From Rhynchopus sp. YZ270_cl-10 (taxonomy: Eukaryota > Euglenozoa > Diplonemea > Diplonemida > Diplonemidae), in assembly GCA_964035575.1 (NCBI GenBank), contig OZ037891.1:744001-808000 (forward strand): DNA of 64,000 bases, in the 5' to 3' direction. This document shows positions 53,473 to 63,145 of the stretch, one piece after another. Numbering within the stretch: position 1 is the first letter of the stretch; the number at the start of each line of letters is the position of its first letter. The notes beneath the pieces are model-generated. The model saw only the letters and a list, made by a program, of their open reading frames with translations, did no database searches and was not told where the DNA came from. The translations under genes and the position numbers were made by a program.

Positions 53473-54307
53473 TTTTTTTTTTTTTTTTTTTTTCAACTTA
53501 GCCCTAGGCTCGACTTTTTTTTGTTCCACATCAAACTGGACAGGGCAAGGGGGGTACGTTTATAATGCACATGAAAGGCGCTTGGTCCGAGCGAAGCGAG
53601 GGCCAAAAGTCTTACAATCAGTACATGTGCCGGTTTAGTTAGAACGAGGCACAAAAGTGAATTAAACGAGGGAGATATTTGTCATCAGCATGTCGCCCTA
53701 TTATGTATCGTTGTTTGCCGAGCGAAGCGAGGCATACAACTATATTTAGCTCTATGACAATTTGGGATAAAGGAGGGGTGAACATTAACACGGGAGAGGC
53801 AGGGGTGAATATAGACTGTCCAGTCTGTGTGGTTTTGCTGTATTTCCAGTATTGGTGCCCAGCTGGTTCTGGAGGGGAGGAAGGGGCGGGATGGGGCTTT
53901 CTTTTTACAATACGAAGTTCCTTTCTTGTTACTTTTGTTTTGTCTCTTGTAGTCTTTTTTGTTTGGATGATTAACGCCAGTAGCGACCCCCCATGGAACT
54001 CGTAGGGGATGGGGTGGGGGAAAAAATCTCCGTCGCTTACTCCTAGGCCGACGCCCACAGACAAACCGCCTCCTTGGCTTACTCCTGACGTTTTCTGTGA
54101 GGGGGAAGATTTGGAATTTACATACAAGGGGCTTGACACCAGGGGGATTACACACATGTATCTAATGGGAGGGGTTGGGGGTAAAAAGGAAACAGGGAAC
54201 TAAACAGGTGTTGCTACACACAAAAGTTGGGGTGGGGGAAAATAACAGAGAAGGGAAGGGCAACAGTGCCCACATAAACCACAATCACAACCAATCGCGA
54301 GGCCCTT

Positions 54308-57300
54308 CTATTTGAAGGTCGCCTCCATCATCAGCACCAGGACCGCCCTAAGCGCCCCGTACTGACTCGTCTGCCGTCCTCCGACGCGCCCCAGCTCCTC
54401 CCGCTGATCCCACCACGCGTCCAGCGCCTCGTACGCCACCTCCGGTGCCAAGGGAGTCATTCCCTCTCGCCTGGTCCCTCCCCTGGGGAAGAAGCAGTCC
54501 GCCCACTCTTCGACATTTCTCGGCACCCTGTCCCCTTCCTTCTGGCTGTGTGGGACTAACCCTTTCGCCTCCACATCCGACCCTCGCGAGATAGGGGGAG
54601 AAGGCCGCCTTGCTGTGGTCTCCGCAGACCTGTCCTCCACTACACCGGAGCGACGAGTGTGGTTCCCCTGCGCCCGCCGCGAAGTCCCAAGGGTGGTCAG
54701 CTTCGTCCTTCTTTCCGCGTGGGACTTAGCCGTCCATCCACCAGTCTTCGCTGAACCCAAGTGGTGGTCACCAGTCAGAGCTGTTGGTGTGGTGTTGTAG
54801 CTCTGCTCTGATGGCCCCCAGACGAAGGATTCTGCTGCGGTTGCGGTGTTGTTGTCCATGGTGGTGTCGTGGTCGGCGCAGTCGGCGGAATCCTCCTCAT
54901 CCATAACCTCCTCCTTCACCTCCGTTGCCGCGTCCTGTGGGGGAGCTGGGTTGCTGTTGTAGTAGCTACCTCCCACTGTCTGCGATGTTGTCGGCTGAAC
55001 TGGCTGAACTGGCTGAACTGGCTTTGCCCTCAGCACACACTTTGCGTTGGCGCTCCCACATCCCTCACACCATGTGCGCTCGCAGGAACTACAAAACCAG
55101 TGGGGGACACTACATTCGGTGATGAGTGCGCAGTTTTCGCACGTGAGCAATTCCCCCTGTCTCCCCGGGCGCTCCTCCATCCGTGACAGCGCTCCGGTGC
55201 TGTGGCACTGCATCTCTGGAAGGGGGGTGTCGGGGGCAAGGCTTCGCAGATATGCAAACGTGTTGTCTGTCATGCATAACGGCGAGAAGTGGCCAGCCTC
55301 GTGAGCTCCTGTGTGCAGCACTGCTACGGCCCCGTTCGACTTGCTGGCTGGTCTATGGATGTGCACCTTAGAGTCCGATGACACGACCGCCACAATGACT
55401 ACCTGCAAAGCCCGTGCCAGACCCGCCAGTGCTGTCTGGTCCGCCCACGACCTGCGATCCCTGTTCCCTGCCAGGCTCATCCATCGCACCCAGGTCGCGA
55501 GGTCGGGCATCGCATTTCTCGCCAGGTCAGCATCTCTCTTCACTCTCTCCACCGCCAGGGACCGAAGGGTCGACGATGTCACCACCTTCCAGCTCCGCAC
55601 TGACCAGCACACTGCGTCGAACGCACAGTCTCCTACTCGGAACGGCACGGGCACCTGCGGTCGGGACAGCCCCCACTTCACCAAGTTGGCCTCCAGTTCG
55701 CTGTGGGGGGTTGGGTCCTGTGCTGCTGTCTCTGGCGCCGTTTCCTTCTCGTTGCCTGTCTCTGGCTCCTCCTCCGCACTCACCCTGATGTCTCCCTGAT
55801 GGTCGTCTGTCACTTCCAGGTTAGGTAGATGGTCGGGGGGCAAGCGTATCAAGTCCCCCTCTTCCGGGTCGACGGTGGGATCTAAGTCCACACGCTCTCG
55901 CAGAGGACCCCTCAGGCAACCAGTCAGAGACCCTCGATCCGTCGCGGCCTTCCCGATCTGTCGCTGCAGCGTCGTCCCTAGCCCCCAATTCCACCTCTGT
56001 GACATCTCCACTCTGTTCCCAAGCTTCCTGTCCGCTGCGAAACGGAGCATCTGCTGCCATATCGACGCCGCCGCGGGTCCCAGACCTCCTGTGGTCTCCA
56101 GGGCGAAGGGTGTGAACGCCAGCCGCTCCGCCGCACACGCGTCACCATGCTTCTTCCTCTTGGCAGTTTCCGCCTTCGTCGCCGCGTACCCCTTCGCGAC
56201 TGCGGCACCCTGCACCATCGACGCTGACGTCGGCGTCCACACAGTCACATCGATAGCTCGTCCTCTCGACTCCCCGACCCCTGTGGACAGCAGAATGTCA
56301 GCGGGCTTGTTGTTGCCCAGGATGAGGTGGTTGGGTTCCAGGATGGGGCTCAGACCTGCCTCATTTGCTGCTCCATACACATAATCGCGTACTGAGTTAT
56401 GTCGCAGTATACGATGCCCACCCATTCTGCAGGCGAAGATGTGGTCCCCCCTGGTGTCCATGGGCTGGTTGCATTGCCTGCATGAGACACCCTCCGCGTA
56501 TATGGGGAGGTGGAGGCGGAGTCTGGCTGCGGCCTTGAATGCAATCGGAGGGATGTAGTGCTCCCAGGTGGGGGGTGCAGTAAGCCAGGACCCTGCTTGG
56601 GGGAGGGCCAGAGAATTGAGACGCGCCTTGTCGTACGCATCACCCTTGACGAAGAGGTCCCGCAATTGTTCCTCCAGGATCCCTGCAGACAGATCACGTT
56701 GACGCAGGGGGACGGCTGGCTGCAGCTTGGGGTCAATCCTAGCACCTTCAGCCACTTGCTCGTTGTACAGCGTTGCCGTCCGTTCCCATCCTTCGGCGTC
56801 CCAGGTGAAGCTGGGGTCCAGTTCGGTGCACAGTTGGTGCAGGCCGCTCCTTGCTCCCATGGCTGCTGCAGTCCAGTGGTCGCGGATGCGGCGCACGCCC
56901 ATGCCCCCTACCCTACATGGCAGTGCGGCCTGTCTCCGTGCTTCTTCCGGCAGGCCTCCATCCTCATCACCAAAAAGCGCGGCCAGGGCAGCGTCTACCT
57001 CCTTGTCGTACTGGCTGAGGTACTTGTGGGTGCACGCGTGACCAATGGCTCTCATGTAGAAAACCATGCGTGCAAACCCCTCGCACTGACGGAGTAATGT
57101 CAGTCCAGCCTGCGAGTCAGACACCTTCTGCAGCAGACGCAGTTGCACCGCGAATTCCTCCACCTTCTTCTCCATGTACGCTTCGCAGTACTCGTCGTCC
57201 CCGATTGGCGCCCCCAGGAACGCAAAGCCTCCATACTTCACGCTCATCACTTTTCCTTCACAGGCTGAGCAAGTCTCCGCCAAGTCAGTGGTGTGGCTGC

Positions 57301-60300
57301 ACACGGGGAGGCCAGCTCTGTCCAGGTCCAACGGAGTCTGCTGTCCTAGGGCGATGACTTCACACTTTGACAGCTTCACCTTCAGCCCCAGCTCCGCACT
57401 GCGTGTCCTCACTAACTCCAGCGCTCGAGCCACCGCCTCTGGGTTCCCCATGATCGTCCCATCATCGAGGTACCAGATGCTACAGTCGATGCCCTGGACT
57501 GCACGCACTTCGTCTGTCAGTGCTTTGATCCCCAGGGAGAAGAGTAGGGGCCCTGCGGGGTCGCCTTGCTGCGCGCCTCTGGTGGATGGGATCATCTCGT
57601 CACCATACACTAGCCCGGTGTGGGAGTTGTAGCACCATTCGACCCACGGTGAAATGGACGGGAGATATTTCCTTGTGGCTTCCAGAAAAGTCTTGCGAAA
57701 GATGCTGTTGAATGCGTTCTCGTAGTCAATCTGTACGATCACTTTGTCGCTCCCCTGGTGTCGTTTTGCGTATGCTGCCACAACCATTGTCGCCGCTTCC
57801 AGTCCACCGTCCACCGCCACCCCAACTTGTCTCCCTGGCAGCAGCACTCCTCGTGCCTTTTCCCTCACAGACGCCACCTCGATCTTGCTCACGACTCGCC
57901 GAAGTGTGTTGCCTGCAGAGATGGGGCGGACGTCGCCTTGGTCACCCTTCTTTAACGCCACCAGAGTAGCTCCTGCCATGAACATAGCTGTCTCGGAGGG
58001 GGCTTTCCCGCGTCGCAGCAGGTCCAGGACTTGCGTCATCAGTGGCAAGATGTTCAGGTCCGGGTGTTTGACCATCCACCCCTTGAGGTGATCCCCGCGC
58101 AGACCAAAGGGACCTGGAGCAGAGCCCTTTGCCATGCTATTTATGGCTTTGAGGGCGGCGATCGGCTTCAGCGGCTCGGAAGCAATTTCCGGCAGAGAAG
58201 TGGCAGGTTGGGGTTCCTCATGGGGGTGCTTTCTGCGGAGGATGTCTGTGGATTCCTCAGTACGCTCTGCCAGCCCACCCTTGTGGAGGCGGCTCATCCC
58301 TGCTGCCATCCTCCCATTCCGCACCTCCCGGACCATCGCCTTCTCCCTTTCTTCCCACGTTGGTTCCTTCCGCTCCTTCTCCTTCTTCGTACCGCCTGTG
58401 CGATTCGCAGCTGCTCGCCACATTGCTGCGATCTCACCTTCTCTCCACTCATCCACATCCTTCTGCCGCAAGACTGCCACCTTCGTCTTGAGGTGCTTCC
58501 CACCTCGCTTCGCCGGTAGGACCAGCTTCGCGAACATGCACAAACGTTTCCAGCTTGCCTCATCGCCAACTGCGGCCACATCCTCAAGTGCCTGGGTGAA
58601 CTCCACAGCGGCTGGACGGTCGATGCTCGTGGGGATCGCATCTGTTGTCCTGATGGGGATTTGAGCTATCTCCCACCACTCCGGCAAGTCAACGTCGTCT
58701 GCCTTTTCCACTGCGGTGCGTTCCCTGGGTGTGGGCTTTGCGATCGCCTTTACCAGTTTCGCACACTGAAGACATGTCTCCTTCGATGCCGACCGTATCC
58801 CCCCACACGCTTCACACTGTCCTAACCCCAACTTGTTGAGGGTGTCGTGGGGGATGTGGTCGCCGGAAGACAGGTGTGCACCGATGTGTGTGCGCAGGCC
58901 GGGAACAGAGAAGGGCTGGGGACGGTGTAGACTGCTTCCGTTGCAACACGGAACAGGGCAGAAGAGCCTCGGTGCATCAGCCCCCAGAGGAGAAGGCGAC
59001 TCCTTCGTCATGGCAGGGATGGGTGTTGCTGTTAGGCCTTTCGGGTCAAGCTCTGCGAAGGGGGCCGACTGGACCATTGCCAGGGCGTTCTTTGGGTCCA
59101 TTTGCACTTCCTCATAGTGATTATTGAGGAGTGAAACTACCCTGACGCGGCGGTCTTTCTGCGTCCGCAAGTCTTTCGATGAGGCTGCGGGGTTGATCGT
59201 CACCACTGGATTCGGCCCAGGCTGCACTACCGCTATCGTGGTGGACCATGCATTTGCTGCCAGGTGTAGGGTGAGGTGGTTGCCCCACACCTCAGGGTTG
59301 GTGAGGCCGTCAATGAAGCTTGACAGCTGTGCCTCGGTCTCGAAGTAGCGTCTGAGACCGGTCTTCACCTTCGTGACCCGCGCTCTGTCAGCCAGCTCAG
59401 TGCGTGCTTTGCTGACATCCAAGTACAGCGCGTTCTTCTTACCCAGTAAGGCCACGTACATGCACTCGCCGTTGGCTGCGTTCGGCACCCTCTTCCCCCC
59501 ATGCACCTCGAGGAATGCGTCAAGGTTTGCCGCCTCCTCCGGGTTGATGTCCCCGTCTGCTCCACCTGCCAGCGCCCCGGGCCCCAGGCTTATGCTCTGA
59601 GGTGACAGCTCCCACCCGTCCCCTGTCCCCGCCGGTCGCCTCAACCTCTGCATGAAAACCCACACCCTGCTGGCAAGTACTCGCAACCACAGCCTCCCGC
59701 TACGTGCTCTGTATCGGCCCTGTAGGAGCCCCTTCCTCAGCAGCACACTCAGCAGCTCTGCGTCCCGGATCAGTGCACAACCCAAAGCCCGTGGCGCCGA
59801 TCTCCCAAGCTCATACCCCACGCAAACCAGAGCCCAGATGGCCACCCACTGCAAAGCCACTCTCACAACGGCTGCCCTTATCCTGCGGAAAAGTTGAGAG
59901 GGCGGACGCTTGCATGGCGCCTTGCGCCGACGGAACCTGCTCGCCTGTGCCTTGGTCCAGTTCAAGGACCTGTGACCTCGGCGCGTCCTCCTGGTCCCCC
60001 TCCTACCCACCAGCCACAATATGAGGTGACTGAGGGTAGGGGCGCGTCTGTCCTTCCACATGTCCAGGACCGCGAAAGACACAAACACACCCCACTCAGG
60101 TGCCTCGGCTACCCAGCGGGGGTCTGGTCGGCGCAGAGAAGAAAGGCGTTCCCAAAGGATGCTCCACCAGTCAAACCCAAGCCCATGTTCTGCACGCCCC
60201 ATGTGAACATTGGGGGTGATAAAGGTCCCCCACACCCGTAACGTCACACAGTAACTCTGTCCTTCTCGCCCCGCAAGGCTGGCCCCGAACACCAGCATAC

Positions 60301-61327
60301 CTCGCTCACCCCCACCTACAGTGTTGTTGCTGCAGTTGCTGCTGCTGCTGTTGCTGTTGCTGTCGGTGCTGCTGCAGGTGCTGCTGATGCTGTTGTTGTT
60401 GCTGGTGTTACGGTTGTTGTTGTAGTTGCTGTTGTTGCTGCTGATACTGTCCGCCCGCACATCCTGTGTCCGCCCGCGCATCCGCTGTCTGCCACCGTTG
60501 TTGTAGTTGCTGTTGTTGCTGCTGATGCTGTCCGCCCGCACATCTAGTGTCCACCCGCGCATCCACTGTCTGCCACTGTTGTTGTAGTTGTTGTTGTTGT
60601 TGCTGCTGATGCTGCCCGCCCGCACATCTAGTGTCCGCCCGCGCCTCCACTGTCTGCCACTGTTGTTGTAGTTGCTGTTGTTGCTGCTGATGCTGTCCGC
60701 CCGCACATCTAGTGTCCGCCCACGCATCCAGTGTCTGCCACCGTTGTTGTAGTTGTTGTTGTTGTTGCTGCTATCAAAGCTGCAGCCGCTTGGGTTGTTG
60801 GGCACAGGCCTCTTTTTGGGGTAATAATGGGGGGGAATGGGGGTGCACCTGCAGCTTCTGTAGCCGCTGCACATGAAGCCCTTGCGGCCATTGCTGCAGG
60901 TGTAGATGTTGCTGGTGTGGTTGTTGGAGCCGCTATTGTTGCAGTAGACGCTGCCATAGAGGCCATCACTCCAGTCATGGCTGCTCATGTTGCTGCAGCG
61001 AGAACGTGGTACCTGAGAGTGCTGAGTTGGTGTTGAGGAGCCCACTCGCGATACGTGCCTGCCGCAACCGTGGGAGGTACTGATGTTGATGGCAGTGCTC
61101 CTGCTCACGATGCTGCTGCTCATGCTGCTGCTGCTCATGCTGCTGCTGCACATGCTGCTGCTGCTCATGCTGCTGCTCATGCTGCTCCTGCTCATGCTGC
61201 TGCTGCTGCGCATGTTGCTCATGTTGCTGCACCAGCTTCGGCTGTCACCCCCGCCATCATCCATGGCTCCACACAGGAGCACCATAGCCCAAAGCTGGGC
61301 ACTCCACCTGCACATCTTCACCACCAA
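54308..61327 (-). CDS. OTU - zinc finger - reverse transcriptase - RLE - OTU polyprotein of a LINE
   Basis: The frame is 2339 codons; it opens with TTG, and in-frame ATGs lie at codons 5, 15 and 343 (60301). Residues 1-340 are Ser/Met and Asn repeats and may be untranslated. OTU-like protease: GECMY (C622) and NNHYEEV (H737). C2H2 finger: CPVPC to LRTHIGAH (790-818), then CEAC/CLQC. RT: about 1110-1340, with QIDYENAF (D1201), GAQQGDPAGP and YLDDG (1286-1290). RLE: a CRQC...H...C finger (1616-1633) with acidic candidates in KPADILL and RAIDVTV. A second OTU-like domain follows: GDCAFDAV (C901 region at 1901), AHEAGHFSPL (2008-2017). Cys-rich finger at 2063-2097. The protein copies its own RNA into chromosomal sites; the OTU domains may cleave ubiquitin or the polyprotein, which is inference. 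Confidence 0.8.
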   Translation of the reverse strand: MVVKMCRWSAQLWAMVLLCGAMDDGGGDSRSWCSNMSNMRSSSSMSRSSMSSSMSSSSMCSSSMSSSSMSSSIVSRSTAINISTSHGCGRHVSRVGSSTPTQHSQVPRSRCSNMSSHDWSDGLYGSVYCNNSGSNNHTSNIYTCSNGRKGFMCSGYRSCRCTPIPPHYYPKKRPVPNNPSGCSFDSSNNNNNYNNGGRHWMRGRTLDVRADSISSNNSNYNNSGRQWRRGRTLDVRAGSISSNNNNNYNNSGRQWMRGWTLDVRADSISSNNSNYNNGGRQRMRGRTQDVRADSISSNNSNYNNNRNTSNNNSISSTCSSTDSNSNSSSSNCSNNTVGGGERGMLVFGASLAGREGQSYCVTLRVWGTFITPNVHMGRAEHGLGFDWWSILWERLSSLRRPDPRWVAEAPEWGVFVSFAVLDMWKDRRAPTLSHLILWLVGRRGTRRTRRGHRSLNWTKAQASRFRRRKAPCKRPPSQLFRRIRAAVVRVALQWVAIWALVCVGYELGRSAPRALGCALIRDAELLSVLLRKGLLQGRYRARSGRLWLRVLASRVWVFMQRLRRPAGTGDGWELSPQSISLGPGALAGGADGDINPEEAANLDAFLEVHGGKRVPNAANGECMYVALLGKKNALYLDVSKARTELADRARVTKVKTGLRRYFETEAQLSSFIDGLTNPEVWGNHLTLHLAANAWSTTIAVVQPGPNPVVTINPAASSKDLRTQKDRRVRVVSLLNNHYEEVQMDPKNALAMVQSAPFAELDPKGLTATPIPAMTKESPSPLGADAPRLFCPVPCCNGSSLHRPQPFSVPGLRTHIGAHLSSGDHIPHDTLNKLGLGQCEACGGIRSASKETCLQCAKLVKAIAKPTPRERTAVEKADDVDLPEWWEIAQIPIRTTDAIPTSIDRPAAVEFTQALEDVAAVGDEASWKRLCMFAKLVLPAKRGGKHLKTKVAVLRQKDVDEWREGEIAAMWRAAANRTGGTKKEKERKEPTWEEREKAMVREVRNGRMAAGMSRLHKGGLAERTEESTDILRRKHPHEEPQPATSLPEIASEPLKPIAALKAINSMAKGSAPGPFGLRGDHLKGWMVKHPDLNILPLMTQVLDLLRRGKAPSETAMFMAGATLVALKKGDQGDVRPISAGNTLRRVVSKIEVASVREKARGVLLPGRQVGVAVDGGLEAATMVVAAYAKRHQGSDKVIVQIDYENAFNSIFRKTFLEATRKYLPSISPWVEWCYNSHTGLVYGDEMIPSTRGAQQGDPAGPLLFSLGIKALTDEVRAVQGIDCSIWYLDDGTIMGNPEAVARALELVRTRSAELGLKVKLSKCEVIALGQQTPLDLDRAGLPVCSHTTDLAETCSACEGKVMSVKYGGFAFLGAPIGDDEYCEAYMEKKVEEFAVQLRLLQKVSDSQAGLTLLRQCEGFARMVFYMRAIGHACTHKYLSQYDKEVDAALAALFGDEDGGLPEEARRQAALPCRVGGMGVRRIRDHWTAAAMGARSGLHQLCTELDPSFTWDAEGWERTATLYNEQVAEGARIDPKLQPAVPLRQRDLSAGILEEQLRDLFVKGDAYDKARLNSLALPQAGSWLTAPPTWEHYIPPIAFKAAARLRLHLPIYAEGVSCRQCNQPMDTRGDHIFACRMGGHRILRHNSVRDYVYGAANEAGLSPILEPNHLILGNNKPADILLSTGVGESRGRAIDVTVWTPTSASMVQGAAVAKGYAATKAETAKRKKHGDACAAERLAFTPFALETTGGLGPAAASIWQQMLRFAADRKLGNRVEMSQRWNWGLGTTLQRQIGKAATDRGSLTGCLRGPLRERVDLDPTVDPEEGDLIRLPPDHLPNLEVTDDHQGDIRVSAEEEPETGNEKETAPETAAQDPTPHSELEANLVKWGLSRPQVPVPFRVGDCAFDAVCWSVRSWKVVTSSTLRSLAVERVKRDADLARNAMPDLATWVRWMSLAGNRDRRSWADQTALAGLARALQVVIVAVVSSDSKVHIHRPASKSNGAVAVLHTGAHEAGHFSPLCMTDNTFAYLRSLAPDTPLPEMQCHSTGALSRMEERPGRQGELLTCENCALITECSVPHWFCSSCERTWCEGCGSANAKCVLRAKPVQPVQPVQPTTSQTVGGSYYNSNPAPPQDAATEVKEEVMDEEDSADCADHDTTMDNNTATAAESFVWGPSEQSYNTTPTALTGDHHLGSAKTGGWTAKSHAERRTKLTTLGTSRRAQGNHTRRSGVVEDRSAETTARRPSPPISRGSDVEAKGLVPHSQKEGDRVPRNVEEWADCFFPRGGTRREGMTPLAPEVAYEALDAWWDQREELGRVGGRQTSQYGALRAVLVLMMEATFK
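60430..60775 (-). repeat. About 81-bp minisatellite at the 5' end of the LINE frame
   Basis: Four units encode GRQWxRGRTLDVRA and SISSNN-NYNN on the minus strand. Unit lengths vary by multiples of three through a GTT/GTTGTT run, so the frame stays open. It could be promoter or 5' UTR repeats rather than protein. Confidence 0.75.
61085..61220. repeat. CTG/CATG-type trinucleotide repeat
   Basis: A run of CTGCTG units interrupted by CTCATG, lying at the 5' end of the LINE frame. It encodes a Ser/Met-rich stretch on the minus strand and Ala- or Leu-rich stretches on the plus strand, all of which look like repeat artefacts. Confidence 0.75.
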
Positions 61328-61980
61328 GAAAACAAAAAAGTCAAAACAGTAAAAAACAAAAGGACAAGGAAGACAAAATACACGTCTCTACCTGCACTTC
61401 GCCAGAGAGGAACTACTCACCGGCCTTCTCTCTGCCCAGGACACGCCACTAGGAGGCGACAGGTAGGACCCACACAAGGGGGAAAACAAGTGGGGGAAAG
61501 GGGATAAGGGGAGAAGCAAAGGACAAGATGGGGTAGTGTGTAGCAAAACGTGTGTGCCCCTTTTTTTTTTTTTTACAACATTTCATATTTCTCTCCCTCT
61601 CTCTCTCGCTCTCTTTTTGTAAGGTGACTAAGCGAGGCTAAGGCTCATCGTCCCTATTCTTTTTACCCCCCCGCCGGAGTGGCAGTGCCTGCGTCCTCCC
61701 AGAGGCGTTTTGCACATATCAACTTCACTCTTTTGATAGATTCGCATGCATTGCCATCTTTCAACTTTTTTTCTTTCTTCTCATAGCAAGGAAACCAATC
61801 AAGAGCGGGTTAGGAAGATCCTGTGAAAAAGGGAGAAAAGAAAAAACAGTGGAGTTCATCCTTCGGGTGTCTACACTAATACAACCAAGTTTTCAAAAAA
61901 AAGAAAAAAAAAACGTGACTGCTATCCCGATGATAGTAGGGTAAAATCAAAACAAAACAAAATGGTTTCTCTAAGAACTA
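61328..61980. other. Spacer with H-P and S repeats
   Basis: Family H variant at 61621-61650 (GTGACTAAGCGAGGCTAAGGCTCATC), P at 61682-61730, S at 61849-61900. A pyrimidine run with CTCTCTCTC lies at 61595-61615. No gene is recognised. Confidence 0.45.
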
Positions 61981-62131
61981 CCTGATTTTTACCCCGAGAA
62001 AAGGCGCGTAAAAACGCGTAAAGGCGTGTACGGACGGTCCGTACATGCCTGTACGGACCTATACAGTCCAAAACGGCCCTATACGCGCCAAAACACGCCT
62101 TTGCGCGCCTTAATGCGGGGTAAAAATCAGG
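61981..62131. repeat. 151-bp fold-back repeat with CCTGATTTTTACCCCG ends
   Basis: CCTGATTTTTACCCCG at 61981-61996 is exactly complementary to CGGGGTAAAAATCAGG at 62116-62131. Inner words AAGGCGCG/CGCGCCTT, GGCGTGT/ACACGCC and CGGAC/GTCCG continue the fold with interruptions. No target duplication is clear. Confidence 0.75.
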
Positions 62132-63145
62132 TGGAAGAAGGTGAAAGGTGAACCAAAAAAACATGAGAGGGCTGGATATATAGTGCTTCCTTCATATTCT
62201 ATACGAAGAAAGAGGGAACGATGGTTTTTTTTTTTTCTTCTTCTTCATAACCACCCCCCCCCTTCTTCTCAACCCATCTTCCATGTGTGTGGCATACGTT
62301 GTGTGGAATAAAAAAAATAATTCAGGGGGCATTTTTTGGGTTGTTTGGGACAAAAAAAAAAAATGGCTGCATGGTATACGCAGGTATTACGTTCCACCAC
62401 ACAGGGTGGGACGTAGCGCGAAAAAAAAGCGCGAAAAGAAAAAAAGGGTTCAGGAGGCACGAAATAAAGCAAAACAACAACAAAAACAAAAAAAAAAGGG
62501 AGAGAAAGTAGGAAGATCTGATTTTGTTTTCTTCTCCGTGGTCGTTTTTCTTTTTTTCCCTCTTTTTCTTCGTATATTTGATCCCTCCTCCTCTGCTATC
62601 AATTTATTGATTATTATGTTGAAATACTTTCTTCTTCTTTTTGCAATACCAAAGCAAACCCTCCGTCTTTTGTCTTTAAACTGTCTTCCAAGGACCGTTC
62701 AGCCCCCCCTGGTTATTTGTTTTTGCCTTCGATTGTACAACCAAAATATCTGGAATGCATGGGCTGACCGGGAGAGGAAAAAAGAAAAAAAGATGTCGTG
62801 ATAGTCTGTAATCAAAAAGAAAGGCAACTTCATTTTTTTTTCATTCCCCCATTCGCCACCCTTCTTTGCCGTGCATTTATACACAACATTCCCCGTATGC
62901 TCTGGTATTGGATAACCCACGGAGAACCAATGCCTGCGTCCGCCGATAAACGGTGAGGCATGTGTACTTTTTCAACTTCTCAAGGGTACATTTTTTCGCA
63001 CCCCTCTTTACCTTCTTTTGGTTTAGAAAAGAAAGTATAAGCAATAACTTCTCTTTTTCTCCATGACGCATTCATTCCCCCCAGTTTGCCACACCTTTCT
63101 TTCTTTGCATTAATCCACCGCATTCCCCTCATCTTAGGACAATAA
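62132..63145. other. Spacer before the last gene
   Basis: A family P copy lies at 62931-62985. The frames in 62283-62801 are Lys-rich from A runs and not convincing. The pyrimidine-rich CATTCCCCTCATCTTAG ends 8 nt before the ATG at 63146 and may be a splice acceptor. Confidence 0.4.

Larger units (their letters stand above)
53473..61327 (-). mobile_element. LINE-type (non-LTR) retrotransposon with restriction-like endonuclease
   Basis: One long minus-strand frame (54308-61327) carries RT and an RLE domain, defining an R2/NeSL/CRE-like early-branching LINE. A 22-nt T run at 53473-53494 on the plus strand would be the poly(A) tail, giving an 800-bp 3' region. The 5' limit is not clear. No target duplication was identified. 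The frame is uninterrupted, so the copy may be young. Confidence 0.75.

Noticed and set aside
61055-61507. Ala/His- and Leu-rich plus-strand frames
   Set aside because: Translations of CTG-type repeats at the start of the LINE frame on the opposite strand.
62283-62801. 172-codon Lys-rich frame
   Set aside because: Created by A runs in spacer DNA; composition unlike the GC-rich genes and no recognisable domain.
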